Shown here: one piece after another, positions 1-9,842 of the stretch
Layout of the letters: every line of letters starts with the position of its first letter
Position numbering within the stretch: the first letter of the stretch is position 1
Assembly (NCBI GenBank): GCA_947579605.1
Contig: OX388305.1
Location: 38,763,542-38,827,541, forward strand
Source of the DNA: Athripsodes cinereus
Taxonomy: Eukaryota > Arthropoda > Insecta > Trichoptera > Leptoceridae
Direction: 5' to 3'
DNA length: 64,000 nt
The notes under the pieces: generated by a model
Told to the model about the DNA's origin: nothing
What the model saw: the letters and a program-made list of their open reading frames with translations, nothing else
Database searches by the model: none
Position numbers and translations under genes: made by a program

Positions 1-3000
1 GAGACCAAAGAAGAATCTTCCTCTAATGAAACAAAAGAAGAATCTTCCTGTAATGAGACCAAAGAAGAATCTTCCTCTAATGAAACAAAAGAAGAATCTT
101 CCTCTTATGAAACAAAAGAAGAATCTTCCTCTAATGAAACAAAAGATGAATCTTCCTCTTATCAAACACAAGAAGAATCTAACAATAATGCATCAGATTA
201 TTCTGATAACTCTTGTAACACTTCAAATCAGAAGAACAGTGCAAATTCATCATCTTCAAGTTCTGCTTCATCTAGTCAGAACTCCAGTTCTTCCAGTGCC
301 TCAAGCGCTGCCTCTTCATCCAACAAGAGTTCAAGTGCAGCCAGTTCAGCTGCTTCCTCATCCAACAAGAGCTCAAGTGCTGCCAGTTCAGCCGCCTCTT
401 CATCTAATCAGAGTTCAAGTGCAGCCAGTTCAGCTGCTTCCTCATCCAACAAGAGTTCAAGTGCTGCAAGTTCAGCCGCATCCTCATCCAACAAGAGCTC
501 AAGTGCTGCCAGTTCAGCTGCTTCCTCAGCCAACAAGAGTGCAAGTGCTGCCAGTTCAGCCGCCTCTTCATCTAATCAGAGTTCAAGTGCAGCCAGTTCA
601 GCTGCTTCCTCATCCAACAAGAGTTCAAGTGCTGCAAGTTCAGCCGCTTCCTCATCTAACAACAACTCGAGTGCTGCCAGTTCAGCTGCTTCTTCATCCA
701 ACAAGAGCTCAAGTGCTGCCAGTTCAGCTGCTTCCTCAGCCAACAAGAGTTCAAGTGCTGCCAGTTCAGCCGCTTCCTCATCTAACAATAGCTCAAGTGC
801 TGCTAGCTCCGCCGCTTCCTCATCCAACAAGAGCTCAAGTGCTGCCAGTTCAGCCGCTTCCTCATCTAACAATAGCTCAAGTGCTGCTAGCTCCGCCGCT
901 TCCTCATCCAACAAGAGCTCAAGTGCTGCCAGTTCAGCTGCTTCCTCAGCCAACAAGAGTACAAGTGCTGCCAGTTCAGCCGCTTCCTCATCTAACAACA
1001 GCTCGAGTGCTGCCAGTTCAGCCGCTTCTTCATCCAACAAGAGCTCAAGTGCTGCCAGTTCAGCTGCTTCCTCAGCCAACAAGAGTGCAAGTGCTGCCAG
1101 TTCAGCCGCTTCCTCATCTAACAATAGCTCAAGTGCTGCTAGCTCCGCCGCTTCCTCTGCCAACAAGAGCTCAAGTGCTGCTAGTTCAGCTGCTTCGTCA
1201 GCCAACAAGAGTGCAAGTGCTGCTAGCTCTGCTGCTTCATCATCAAATAAGAGCTCTAGTGCTGCTAGTTCAGCAGCTTCTTCATCAAGCCAGAACTCAT
1301 CTAGTAATGCTAGTTCCTCAGCTGCATCATCTTCTAAGTCATGTGGCAAGAAGAAAGGAAGTGGAAGTAATTCAAAAAGCAATTCTAAGAGCAAATCAAA
1401 AAGCAAGTCAAAGTGCAAATCAAGAAGCAAGTCAAGAAGCAAGTCAAGGAGCAAGTCTAGAAGTAAATCAAGAAGTAAGTCTAGAGGAAGCGGTAGCAAT
1501 AGTCGTGAATCCAATACAGCAACCGGTTGTAATAAAAAATCAAATGCATCCAGTGCTGCTAGTTCAGCCGCTTCTTCATCCAACAATAGTTCAAGTGCTG
1601 CCAGTTCAGCCGCTTCCGCTGCCAACAAGAGTTCAAGTGCCGCCAGTTCTGCCGCATCCTCATCCAACAAGAGTTCAAGTGCTGCCAGTTCAGCTGCATC
1701 CTCATCTAACAATAGCTCAAGTGCTGCCAGTTCAGCCGCTTCTTCTGCCAACAAGAATTCAAGTGCTGCTTGTTCTGCTGCTTCATCATCAAATAAGAAC
1801 TCAAGTTCTGCTAGTTCAGCAGCTTCTTCATCAAGCCAGAACTCATCTACTAGTGCTAGCTCCTCAGCTGCATCGTCTTCGAAGTCATGTGGTGTGAGAA
1901 ACGGAAGATCAAGTGGAAGCAAGTCTAATAGCAAATCTAGGAGCAAGTCTAAGAGCAAGTCTAAGAGCAAATCAAAGTGCAAATCAAGAAGCAAGTCAAG
2001 AAGCAAGTCAAGGAGCAAGTCTAGAAGTAAATCAAGAAGTAAGTCTAGAGGAAGCGGTAGCAATAGTCGTGAATCCAATACAGCAACCGGTTGTAATAAA
2101 AAATCAAATGCATCCAGTGCTGCTAGTTCAGCCGCTTCTTCATCCAACAATAGTTCAAGTGCTGCCAGTTCAGCTGCTTCCTCAAACAACAAGAGTTCAA
2201 GTGCTGCCAGTTCAGCTGCTTCCTCATCCAACAAGAGTTCAAGTGCAGCTAGTTCAGCCGCTTCCGCATCCAACAAGAATTCAAGTGCTGCCAGTTCAGC
2301 TGCTTCCTCATCCAACAATAGCTCAAGTGCTGCTAGTTCCGCCGCCTCCTCCGCCAACAAGAGTACAAGCGCTGCTAGTTCAGCCGCTTCCTCATCTAAC
2401 AAGAGTTCAAGTGCTGCCAGTTCAGCGGCCTCTGCTGCCAACAAGAGTTCCAGTGCAGCTAGTTCAGCCGCGTCCTCATCCAACAATAGTTCAAGTGCTG
2501 CAAGCTCTGCTGCTTCATCTTCAAACAAGAGCTCAAGTGCTGCCAGTTCAGCTGCTTCGTCTTCCAACAAGAGTTCAAGTGCTGCCAGTTCTGCTGCCTC
2601 CTCAACGAACAAGAGTGCAAGTGCTGCCAGTTTAGCCGCTTCTTCATCTAACAAGAGCTCAAGCGCTGCCAGTTCAGCTGCTTCCTCAGCCAACAAGAGT
2701 TCAAGTGCTGCCAGTTCTGCCGCATCCTCATCTAACAACAGCTCAAGTGCTGCCAGTTCAGCTGCTTCCTCAGCCAACAAGAGTTCAAGTGCTGCCAGTT
2801 CTGCCGCATCCTCGTCCAATAAGAGTTCAAATGCTGCTAGTTCAGCTGCTGCGTCATCATCCAACAAGAGTTCAAGTGCTGCCAGTTCAGCTGCTTCCTC
2901 TGCCAACAAGAGTTCAAGTGCTGCCAGTTCAGCTGCATCATCATCTAACAATAGCTCAAGTGCTGCCAGTTCAGCCGCTTCTTCCACCAATAAGAGTTCA

Positions 3001-4632
3001 AGTGCTGCTAGCTCTGCCGCTTCATCATCAAATAAGAGCTCTAGTGCTGCTAGTTCAGCAGCTTCTTCATCAAGTCAGAACTCATCTAGTAGTGCTAGCT
3101 CCTCAGCCGCATCGTCTTCTAAGTCATGTGGCAAGAAGAAAGGAAGCGGAAGCAATTCAAAAAGCAATTCTAAGAGCAAGTCAAAGAGTAAATCAAGAAG
3201 CAAATCAAGAAGCAAGTCAAGAAGCAAATCAAGAAGCAAGTCCAGAAGCAAGTCAAGAAGCAAATCAAGAAGTAGGGAAAATAGTAATAAGTCATCCTGT
3301 TCAAGCGCAGCTAGTTCAGCCGCTTCCTCATCTAACAAGAATTCAAGTGCTGCCAGTTCAGCTGCCTCTTCTGCCAACAAGAGTTCAAGTGCTGCCAGTT
3401 CAGCCGCTTCTTCAGCCAATAATAGTTCTAGTGCTGCCAGTTCAGCGGCTTCTTCCGCCAACAAGAGTTCTAGTGCAGCTAGTGCAGCCGCTTCCTCATC
3501 CAACAAGAGTTCCAGTGCTGCTAGTTCAGCCGCTGCTTCATCATCTAACAAGAGTTCCAGTGCTGCTAGTTCAGCCGCTGCTTCATCATCTAACAAGAGT
3601 TCCAGTGCTGCTAGTTCAGCCGCTGCTTCATCATCTAACAAGAGTTCTAGTGCTGCTAGTTCAGCCGCTGCTTCGTCATCTAACAAGAGTTCCAGTGCTG
3701 CTAGTTCAGCCGCTGCTTCATCATCTAACAAGAGTTCCAGTGCTGCTAGTTCAGCCGCTGCTTCATCATCTAACAAGAGTTCCAGTGCTGCTAGTTCAGC
3801 CGCTGCTTCATCATCTAACAAGAGTTCCAGTGCTGCTAGTTCAGCCGCTGCTTCATCATCTAACAAGAGTTCTAGTGCTGCTAGTTCAGCTGCTGCTTCA
3901 TCATCTAACAAGAGTTCCAGTGCTGCTAGTTCAGCCGCTGCTTCATCATCTAACAAGAGTTCCAGTGCTGCTAGTTCAGCCGCTGCTTCATCATCTAACA
4001 AGAGTTCCAGTGCTGCTAGTTCAGCCGCTGCTTCATCATCTAACAAGAGTTCCAGTGCTGCTAGTTCAGCCGCTGCTTCATCATCTAACAAGAGTTCCAG
4101 TGCTGCCAGTTCTGCCGCATCCTCATCCAACAAGAATTCCAGTGCTGCAAGTTCAGCCGCTGCTTCATCGTCTAACAAGAGTTCTAGTGCTGCCAGTTCA
4201 GCCGCTTCCTCTTCAAACAAGAGTTCAAGCGCCGCCAGTTCTGCTGCCGCTTCTTGTAATAAGAGTTCTAGTGCTGCTAGTTCAGCTGCTGCTTCATCAT
4301 CTAACAAGAGTTCCAGTGCTGCTAGTTCAGCTGCTGCTTCATCATCTAACAAGAGTTCCAGTGCTGCCAGTTCAGCCGCTGCTTCATCATCTAACAAGAG
4401 TTCCAGTGCTGCTAGCGCAGCCGCTGCTTCATCATCTAACAAGAGTTCCAGTGCTGCTAGCGCAGCCGCTGCTTCATCATCTAATAATAAGAACGCTAGC
4501 TCTTCTAGCTCATCTAGTTCTTCTTCCAGTTCTTCATCTAGTAGTAGTAGCAACGCAAGTTCTTCAAGCTCCTCAAGTTCCTCAAGTGCTTCATCTTCTA
4601 CAGGAGGAAAGAAGCCATGCAGCAAAAATTAA
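1..4632 (+). CDS. Ser/Ala/Asn-rich sericin-like silk protein, 3' part (gene 1)
   Basis: One frame stays open from the first base of the window to the TAA at 4630-4632, 1543 codons, with no in-frame ATG, so the start lies upstream. Layout: acidic ETKEESSS-type repeats (1-177); Ser/Ala arrays built on SNKSSSAASSAASS, 14 residues (about 240-1320, 1550-1880, 2110-3115); three Lys/Arg-Ser blocks (about 1336-1550, 1880-2110, 3120-3300) of alternating KS/RS, each carrying cysteines (KSCG at the start, GCNKK or a lone C at the end); a final array with 15-residue units (3300-4490); poly-Ser and a GGKKPCSKN tail. More than half the residues are Ser, the rest mainly Ala, Asn and Lys. This composition and single huge repetitive exon match lepidopteran sericin-type silk glue genes; the assignment is by composition. 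By analogy with genes 2 and 3 a signal-peptide exon is expected upstream. It converges on gene 2. Other Ser-rich secreted matrix proteins remain possible. Confidence 0.75.
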   Translation, partial: ETKEESSSNETKEESSCNETKEESSSNETKEESSSYETKEESSSNETKDESSSYQTQEESNNNASDYSDNSCNTSNQKNSANSSSSSSASSSQNSSSSSASSAASSSNKSSSAASSAASSSNKSSSAASSAASSSNQSSSAASSAASSSNKSSSAASSAASSSNKSSSAASSAASSANKSASAASSAASSSNQSSSAASSAASSSNKSSSAASSAASSSNNNSSAASSAASSSNKSSSAASSAASSANKSSSAASSAASSSNNSSSAASSAASSSNKSSSAASSAASSSNNSSSAASSAASSSNKSSSAASSAASSANKSTSAASSAASSSNNSSSAASSAASSSNKSSSAASSAASSANKSASAASSAASSSNNSSSAASSAASSANKSSSAASSAASSANKSASAASSAASSSNKSSSAASSAASSSSQNSSSNASSSAASSSKSCGKKKGSGSNSKSNSKSKSKSKSKCKSRSKSRSKSRSKSRSKSRSKSRGSGSNSRESNTATGCNKKSNASSAASSAASSSNNSSSAASSAASAANKSSSAASSAASSSNKSSSAASSAASSSNNSSSAASSAASSANKNSSAACSAASSSNKNSSSASSAASSSSQNSSTSASSSAASSSKSCGVRNGRSSGSKSNSKSRSKSKSKSKSKSKCKSRSKSRSKSRSKSRSKSRSKSRGSGSNSRESNTATGCNKKSNASSAASSAASSSNNSSSAASSAASSNNKSSSAASSAASSSNKSSSAASSAASASNKNSSAASSAASSSNNSSSAASSAASSANKSTSAASSAASSSNKSSSAASSAASAANKSSSAASSAASSSNNSSSAASSAASSSNKSSSAASSAASSSNKSSSAASSAASSTNKSASAASLAASSSNKSSSAASSAASSANKSSSAASSAASSSNNSSSAASSAASSANKSSSAASSAASSSNKSSNAASSAAASSSNKSSSAASSAASSANKSSSAASSAASSSNNSSSAASSAASSTNKSSSAASSAASSSNKSSSAASSAASSSSQNSSSSASSSAASSSKSCGKKKGSGSNSKSNSKSKSKSKSRSKSRSKSRSKSRSKSRSKSRSKSRSRENSNKSSCSSAASSAASSSNKNSSAASSAASSANKSSSAASSAASSANNSSSAASSAASSANKSSSAASAAASSSNKSSSAASSAAASSSNKSSSAASSAAASSSNKSSSAASSAAASSSNKSSSAASSAAASSSNKSSSAASSAAASSSNKSSSAASSAAASSSNKSSSAASSAAASSSNKSSSAASSAAASSSNKSSSAASSAAASSSNKSSSAASSAAASSSNKSSSAASSAAASSSNKSSSAASSAAASSSNKSSSAASSAAASSSNKSSSAASSAASSSNKNSSAASSAAASSSNKSSSAASSAASSSNKSSSAASSAAASCNKSSSAASSAAASSSNKSSSAASSAAASSSNKSSSAASSAAASSSNKSSSAASAAAASSSNKSSSAASAAAASSSNNKNASSSSSSSSSSSSSSSSSSNASSSSSSSSSSASSSTGGKKPCSKN
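3511..4095 (+). repeat. 13 x 45-bp coding minisatellite within gene 1
   Basis: Thirteen consecutive 45-bp units encode AASSSNKSSSAASSA with only scattered synonymous changes (TCC/TCT, CCG/CTG). The neighbouring arrays use 42-bp units that lack one Ala codon. The near-identity of the 13 copies points to recent expansion or homogenisation of this sub-array. Confidence 0.9.
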
Positions 4633-4642
4633 TTTATTTAAA

Positions 4643-4648
4643 GTAAGT
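4643..4648 (+). promoter_or_regulatory. Candidate 5' splice site just after the gene 1 stop
   Basis: GTAAGT starts 10 nt after the TAA of gene 1. A good acceptor (T-rich tract then ACAG) ends at 5111, so a roughly 470-nt intron in the 3' UTR is possible. Gene 2 has the same arrangement. Whether it is used is not shown by the sequence. Confidence 0.35.
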
Positions 4649-4750
4649 TTATTTAAGCATTATGTATTTAACACAAAAAACATATCTTTTTTATTTATTA
4701 GATATAATAATTCTTTACTGTACATTGATCACAATATTGAGTTAGTCATA

Positions 4751-4905
4751 AGCCTGGAGGTAGAGTCTCGACCTCGTGAACAAGGAGTCTGTGGTTCGAT
4801 ACAAAGTGTCGGCAAACACCCCTTTCACGACACAAACTTTTAGTAGCTTACTGTGAAAGGTGTGCAGATATAGCTTTCTAAAAAATAAATTAAAAATACA
4901 ATTTT
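4751..4905 (+). mobile_element. tRNA-derived SINE, degenerate copy
   Basis: The tRNA-like head (AGCCTGGAGGTAGAGTCTCG, then a B-box-like GGTTCGAT) and the following CCCCTTTCACG segment match the better copy at 31248-31543. The copy lies between the candidate 5' and 3' splice sites downstream of gene 1. A piece of the SINE tail in the opposite sense (CTTTACTGTACATTG) lies just upstream at about 4712-4727. Confidence 0.6.
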
Positions 4906-5111
4906 ATAGAAAAATTCGTCCACTTTGTTCATTGCAATAATTGTGTACATATATGAATATATTAGTTGTAGTTTTTAATTAGTTTGACAATGTACTTAAA
5001 GACGTTTTTCTCAATGAAGAACATTATTTAGTAGAAGAAAACATACTTTTTTTTAATTTCGTAATAAAATAATACAAAAAATAATTGTACATTTTTTTGT
5101 ATTTTTTACAG

Positions 5112-5214
5112 AGCTGCCCAAGAATTTTTTGAGAATCACGATATGGAAAAATTGGAATTTGAAGAAATTACAAAGTTTTTTGACATGCGTAATATGGATT
5201 GGATAATGAAATGA
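5112..5214 (+). other. Exon-like 33-codon ORF behind a splice acceptor
   Basis: After the acceptor ending at 5111, the frame starting at 5113 reads 33 codons to a TGA at 5212-5214. The peptide is acidic and amphipathic-looking (begins AAQEFFENHDMEK, ends RNMDWIMK), quite unlike the silk repeats. It could be a non-coding last exon of gene 1 that happens to be open, an alternative last exon, or a relic of another gene. I do not recognise the peptide. Confidence 0.3.
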
Positions 5215-5455
5215 AAAAAGAAATATATTTAGTATATTTATTATAAATATGTATTTATGTATTTTACTATGTTGTTATATTTATGTATGTATCTTATAAT
5301 TATTTTATGTATTCATTTATTTTATTTTTTATTTTATTTATGTAGGTATGTATATTTTTTATATTTATTAATCTTTGTTATATTTATTTTATTTATTATT
5401 TTTCATAATATATGTATTTATTTTTCTCATCAATGAAGTTTATTTTTTTTTAATG

Positions 5456-5680
5456 TGGTGGCAGAATCGCCATCCATACTTCTCAGCATTATACAACCAG
5501 ATAAATCTCCATATTATGATCAGTCATGGTCACACAAAAACTTAACAGTCTAATGTCGGGAAAAATGCACCTATCCAGATATACAGGATATCAAAGGATT
5601 AGGCTCAAAACGCGGGTTCAAAATACCAGCATTGTGCCTGAAATATCTGTGTTCAGAAACTTTTTAACGGTAAGTTAAAT
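5456..5680 (-). mobile_element. 3' end of an RLE-type LINE (copy of 51450-51660)
   Basis: About 210 bp are nearly identical in the same orientation to 51450-51660, which there directly follows the C-terminal coding end of a restriction-like-endonuclease LINE on the minus strand. This copy therefore holds only the 3' UTR. Confidence 0.65.
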
Positions 5681-5927
5681 TGAAAAAAAGGAAAGAATAT
5701 TGGGAGAATCTCGTGTTGTTCAAATCCTATAAATACCTAATGCTTGTCTATGTATCTTATTTTATGTTTTTCTAATCGCCTGATGATGGAGTCGAGAGTC
5801 TTCGAATACTCCGAAAAGTCTCCGATTAATAAAGTCATTTGGATGTTAACTACATACTGTGTTTTTTTTTCAATTTATCTTGAAATGGATTTCCAACATG
5901 TACCTTCGGTCAACTATACTATACCCT

Positions 5928-6924
5928 AACGCCGCGTCCCAAGTGGGGTAGGCAGAGAGAACGGAACGCCAAACAGATCTATCTTTACACATTTCCTTAG
6001 CTGCCTCCACATTCATACAGTTTCTCATACACGCACGTCGGTTTCTCTTACTCAACACACGGCCGTCCTTGAGAATATGGGAGTTTTATACATTTAAAGA
6101 AGGTAAAGGAAATCTTTTAATTATATTTCTTTCACATACAGTGAACATGAAAATAATCTTTTGCAAAAAGATTCTCCACAACCTAAATTATTTTATTGTA
6201 TTTTTACTTACAGTTAATTGTGTGGTTTTAAATAATAAAGATCGATCTTATATCACTTTTCTTTTATTCTATATAACACAAGTTAAGTTATACAAGAAGT
6301 AGTAAATGTAACAATATAAAAAGTAATGAAAATTGAAGAGAAAATTAATTATTAACTAATTAGTAACGCTGCTGAGAATTGACTGGTTTGATAATCTATT
6401 TCCTAACTACGGATGGCATTTTCCCCTATCGGTTTCTTCTCTAAGTTTTTAGTTAGCACTACAGGTTTACTCTCCAGTATAGTTTGTCTTCACGTTGTTT
6501 TCTCTTGATCTCTATAGATGGCGGTAATAATCACCCATATATCTTTCTTGCAATTTCTAAAAAGATAACATTATTTTACATCTTACAAATAAATAATTAA
6601 CAAATAATGTTGGCAAGCATCGCTGGTTGCCACAAGAATTTGATCCACGTAATCAAGCCACGTAGTTCTCGGATGGCTGCGCTTCCTCACACCGTTTCTT
6701 CCAGACAAGTATATCCTCTTTATCATTCTTACTTCGTTCATTATTCGTTCAACATGTCCAAACCACCGTAGTTTATTCACGCGCATTCTGTCCACAATAT
6801 TCTTCTTGCATCCGCTTATTCTTCTAATATCCTCATTCCTCACTCTATCGCGCAGCGTTTTCCCATCCATTCTTCTCAGCGATCGCATCTCCACTGCATT
6901 TATTCCACTTTCGTCCTTCTTCAA
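5928..6924 (-). mobile_element. LINE ORF2 C-terminus, split by an insertion
   Basis: On the minus strand 6924-6640 encodes a LINE C-terminal region (MRVNKLRWFGHVER, then RTTWLDYVDQIL). The same protein resumes at about 6074-5930 (LSKRNRRACMRNCM, then WRSVLSAYPTWD). An uninterrupted version lies at 48379-48705, so about 560 bp were inserted here. There is no RT domain; this is a 5'-truncated dead copy. Confidence 0.75.
6079..6637. mobile_element. Unclassified insertion inside a LINE fragment
   Basis: This block separates two halves of a LINE reading frame that are contiguous in the 48.4-48.7 kb copy. AGAAT borders it on both sides, consistent with a short target duplication. It carries no recognisable coding sequence or clear terminal repeats. 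Confidence 0.5.
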
Positions 6925-6959
6925 CCATGTCCATGTCTACATACTGTGTCTTTTTTTAT

Positions 6960-7335
6960 GTAAACAACAAACTCCGTTTAATGTGTTGAATAAATAAATA
7001 AATTACATACCTACTATTGAACATCATCTAAGTGTCATTTATTTTATGTGCTAAAGTTAAAGTGCCTCAAGAACACTACATTATTAGGGCATGAAATCCA
7101 ATTCATTATCGAAATAATAATTAATAACATCCTTTTATAATTGAAGGCTGCTTATTACAAAAGCAGACATGTGCTGAGTATCGAAAATTTCAAAAATGAG
7201 TTTTTACACCCAATTGGTGTTAAATATGAAGGGCAATAAACGTACAAAGTTGCTATGTGATTCAACAACATAGTGTGCTTCAAACTTCATCCAATAGATA
7301 TCACTATTACTACATTGCTCTGCTGTTCCCCTTAC
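6960..7335. other. Gene-free AT-rich stretch
   Basis: No coding sequence, RNA gene or clear repeat boundary is visible. A TAAATAAATAAATTA run near 6987-7002 looks like a retroposon tail. Confidence 0.5.
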
Positions 7336-7440
7336 CCCTTTTATTTATTTATTCATTCTTTACTGTACATTGACTACAAACAATTACATAAAAGGTATAC
7401 AGGTAAACACCTCTTTTCACCTTTTCTTGGTTCAATGCTC
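7336..7440 (-). mobile_element. SINE 3' tail fragment
   Basis: TTATTTATTTATTCATTC followed by TTTACTGTACATTGACTAC is the reverse complement of the 3' tail of the SINE at 31248-31543. Confidence 0.5.
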
Positions 7441-7814
7441 CAGACACTAAGCACCTTTGTAATAATAAGCCTTTGGTCATCCGGGTACAATTTTACCAAT
7501 ACCCAAAACCCCAGATGACAAAAAAATGACGATTTCAGACCGATAAATTGTCCACCGAAACACGAGCTGATACTGGAGTGCACTGTAAGAGACCAGCTGA
7601 ATAAATTTAAGTAGAAAACAAATGTGGCATGTAACAATGTACCATCAAAAATTAACAAAAGTATACGGCATATTGTGTCAGAAATAATGAACAAGAAAAT
7701 AAATTAATCAACAATGTATGTGTAGCAGAAGGTAAATGTTATGTCGTTTTTTTTTAATATTTTAACGAAAACACAAAGGTGTAAATCAGGGTAAGCGAAA
7801 GCAGACAACTCCTT

Positions 7815-8340
7815 AAAAAAATCTGCAAAAAATGAGCAGACTGGATTGGCCACAACATCAGGCACCCAGAGGCCTGAGTCAATAACACACTTTCGCGTCA
7901 CCTTCCCGCTCCGCTAGCGTTCGGGTGCAGACGATGTTGCAAGCAAGTGTCAATTTCGTTGCTAAGATACACAATAGTTACGAAAATTAACACTTTGGCG
8001 CAACATCGTCTGCACCCGAACGCTAACGGAGCGGGAACGTGACGCGAAAGTGTGTTGTTGACTCAGGCCTCTGAAAAAAACGAAAATTAACACTTTGGCG
8101 CGCCATCGTCTGCACCCGAACGCTAGCGGAGCGGGAACGTGAGACGAAAGTGTGTTGTTGACTCAGGCCTCTGGTCTGTTCATCAACATCGCAGAGGGCA
8201 AGATTGAAGGCAGAAATGGTAGAAGCAGACCAAGAGAAGAAGAACTGTGTCGCAACCGTAGAGCTAAACAGACTAACAGAAAATAGGGAAGAATGGAGAA
8301 GAAAATCTAAACTCATTGTAGACCATTTTAATAGATTGTA
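7815..8340 (+). mobile_element. RTE-like LINE C-terminal fragment, interrupted
   Basis: 7826-7868 encodes a degenerate form of the RANWIGHNIRHP motif seen at 24199-24591. After an inverted-repeat insertion the same protein resumes at about 8180 (INIAEGKIEGRNGRSRPR) with frame damage. It is a dead 3' piece of the RTE-type LINE. Confidence 0.6.
7869..8173. mobile_element. Fold-back element with duplicated right end
   Basis: The left end AGAGGCCTGAGTCAA plus about 70 following bases (GCTCCGCTAGCGTTCGGGTG) recurs inverted at 7999-8073 and again at 8090-8173. It is a palindromic MITE whose right arm is present twice in tandem, inserted in the RTE fragment. Confidence 0.7.
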
Positions 8341-8368
8341 ACACACTATATATATACCTATATTAATT

Positions 8369-8478
8369 TAATTTATTCTTCACTGTACATTGGTTACAAT
8401 AACATAAAAAAAATAGTGTCATAAAAATAACAGTTATACAATTCAATGTACAGAGGGCGAGTTTATCGCTGAAATGCG
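8369..8478 (-). mobile_element. SINE 3' tail fragment
   Basis: TTCACTGTACATTGGTTACA and AGAGGGCGAGTTTATCGC are reverse complements of segments near the 3' end of the SINE at 31248-31543. Confidence 0.5.
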
Positions 8479-8759
8479 AGTCTTCCAACTAACCCGGTAA
8501 CTAAAATTAAAATAAAATTAAAAAAAACACATGCATATGAATAGTAGAATAAAACGCTTGTTTTATTTATTTCGACGTATTTACAACCTGACATATCAAG
8601 AGTCATAATAGAAATAAAAATACAATAAAAGGTAAAGAAAAGAAAAGAAAAAAAAACAGATGCAAGCAACAATGTAGGTACATACTTACGGACACATAAT
8701 CATAAAAGTATAACATAGGGAAAGGGAAAAGGATTTAGGAGTCAGATGCTAAATTCAAT

Positions 8760-8880
8760 GAGAGGTAATGATTTTTGACAGCTTGTCTGGAAGAATAATA
8801 TTAAAGGTTGTTATCATCCTGATTTTCGAAGGAAGATTGTTCCAACAGCGAGCACCATGAACAAGGAATTAGTTAGATAA
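8760..8880 (-). mobile_element. LINE ORF2 C-terminal fragment
   Basis: The minus strand reads GARCWNNLPSKIR, the usual LINE C-terminal motif, and GAAGATTGTTCCAACA is shared with the minus-strand LINE piece at 63565-63927. The frame is broken upstream. Confidence 0.45.
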
Positions 8881-9203
8881 AAAGCTTGTACTGTGTTTAA
8901 TAAAATTTAAAACTTTTTGGACACCTCAACTCAGCTTTTGCTCCATACTATCTTATGTAATTTTATAAATATTACTATACGTAATTCTTTATTGTAACTT
9001 GGTCAACAAAGTGATTTAGTTGTTTTTTTTTTTATATTTATTTTTTATTAGTAAAATTGAAACAAGTGTTTATTTCTACTGAAGATTATCATAACTTAAA
9101 CGATCTACCATCTATTGTAGAAAGAAACACCTGTTTCAATTTACCTCATTACGGAACTACGTGCGCACAGACACAATTATTTATTTTATATTATTTCTGT
9201 GTT

Positions 9204-9842
9204 TAGTGATGGGCGATATATCGATATACGATTCGATTATATCGATAGTTAAGAACACCGCGACTATTCGAAGCAAGTCGATTATTTCAATCGATTATTA
9301 TAAGTCGATTATAATATCGATTAATAGACTTGCACAAGTCGAGCTACCTGAACAATTTTGTAGGCAATATTAATATGAGAACGTAAGCATTCACATTTCA
9401 CAACCACATCCATCAACGCACAAAAACAAACTGAATTAAAGTGTGAGGATTGAGGAAGGAGAGGAGAGTAGATGCGTACGTTTCGTTGACTATATTTTTT
9501 TACGTTATTTTGTCGTTATTCCTATTATAATACTACCACAAGGCACAAAAATAATCGACTTCAAAATAATCGTTTTTCGTGTTATTCATATCCAGTGAAA
9601 AATAATCGATATTTTTGTACTTCGTTATTTAGAATATAATACTATCGTAAGACACGAAAATAACCGAGTTCAAAATAATCGATTTTTGTGTTACGAGTAT
9701 TCATACCGCGCTACAAATAATCGATAGTACTTCGATATATCGATTATTTTTTACAAGTGAAGTCGATTATTTATATCGATTGTGAATTGTGAACGACTTC
9801 GATTATTTCGATTGTAAAAAATGATACTATCGCCCATCAATA
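9204..9842. mobile_element. hAT-like MITE filled with TCGATT motifs
   Basis: Ends are TAGTGATGGGCGATA and its near-complement TATCGCCCATCAATA, flanked on both sides by CTGTGTT. The interior of about 640 bp has no ORF of note but many copies of TCGATTAT, ATCGAT and AATCGA in both orientations. Confidence 0.7.

Noticed and set aside
1894..1896. GTG as start of a 912-residue protein in gene 1
   Set aside because: The frame is open upstream to the window edge with the same repeats, and GTG starts are not expected in an insect nuclear gene.
1336..3300. RS blocks as an SR splicing factor
   Set aside because: No RNA-recognition motif, and the blocks are embedded in a silk-like Ser/Ala array with Cys borders.
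576..4625. Long minus-strand ORFs rich in ELAALELLLDEE opposite gene 1
   Set aside because: They are mirror readings of the Ser/Ala repeat codons, which lack stops in the complement. No start context, splice logic or non-repetitive sequence supports them.
26..4843. Plus-strand ORFs of VQVLPVQLLPHPTR type in another frame of gene 1
   Set aside because: Frame-shifted shadows of the same repeats. The Ser frame is continuous over all 4.6 kb and has the Cys-bearing tail.
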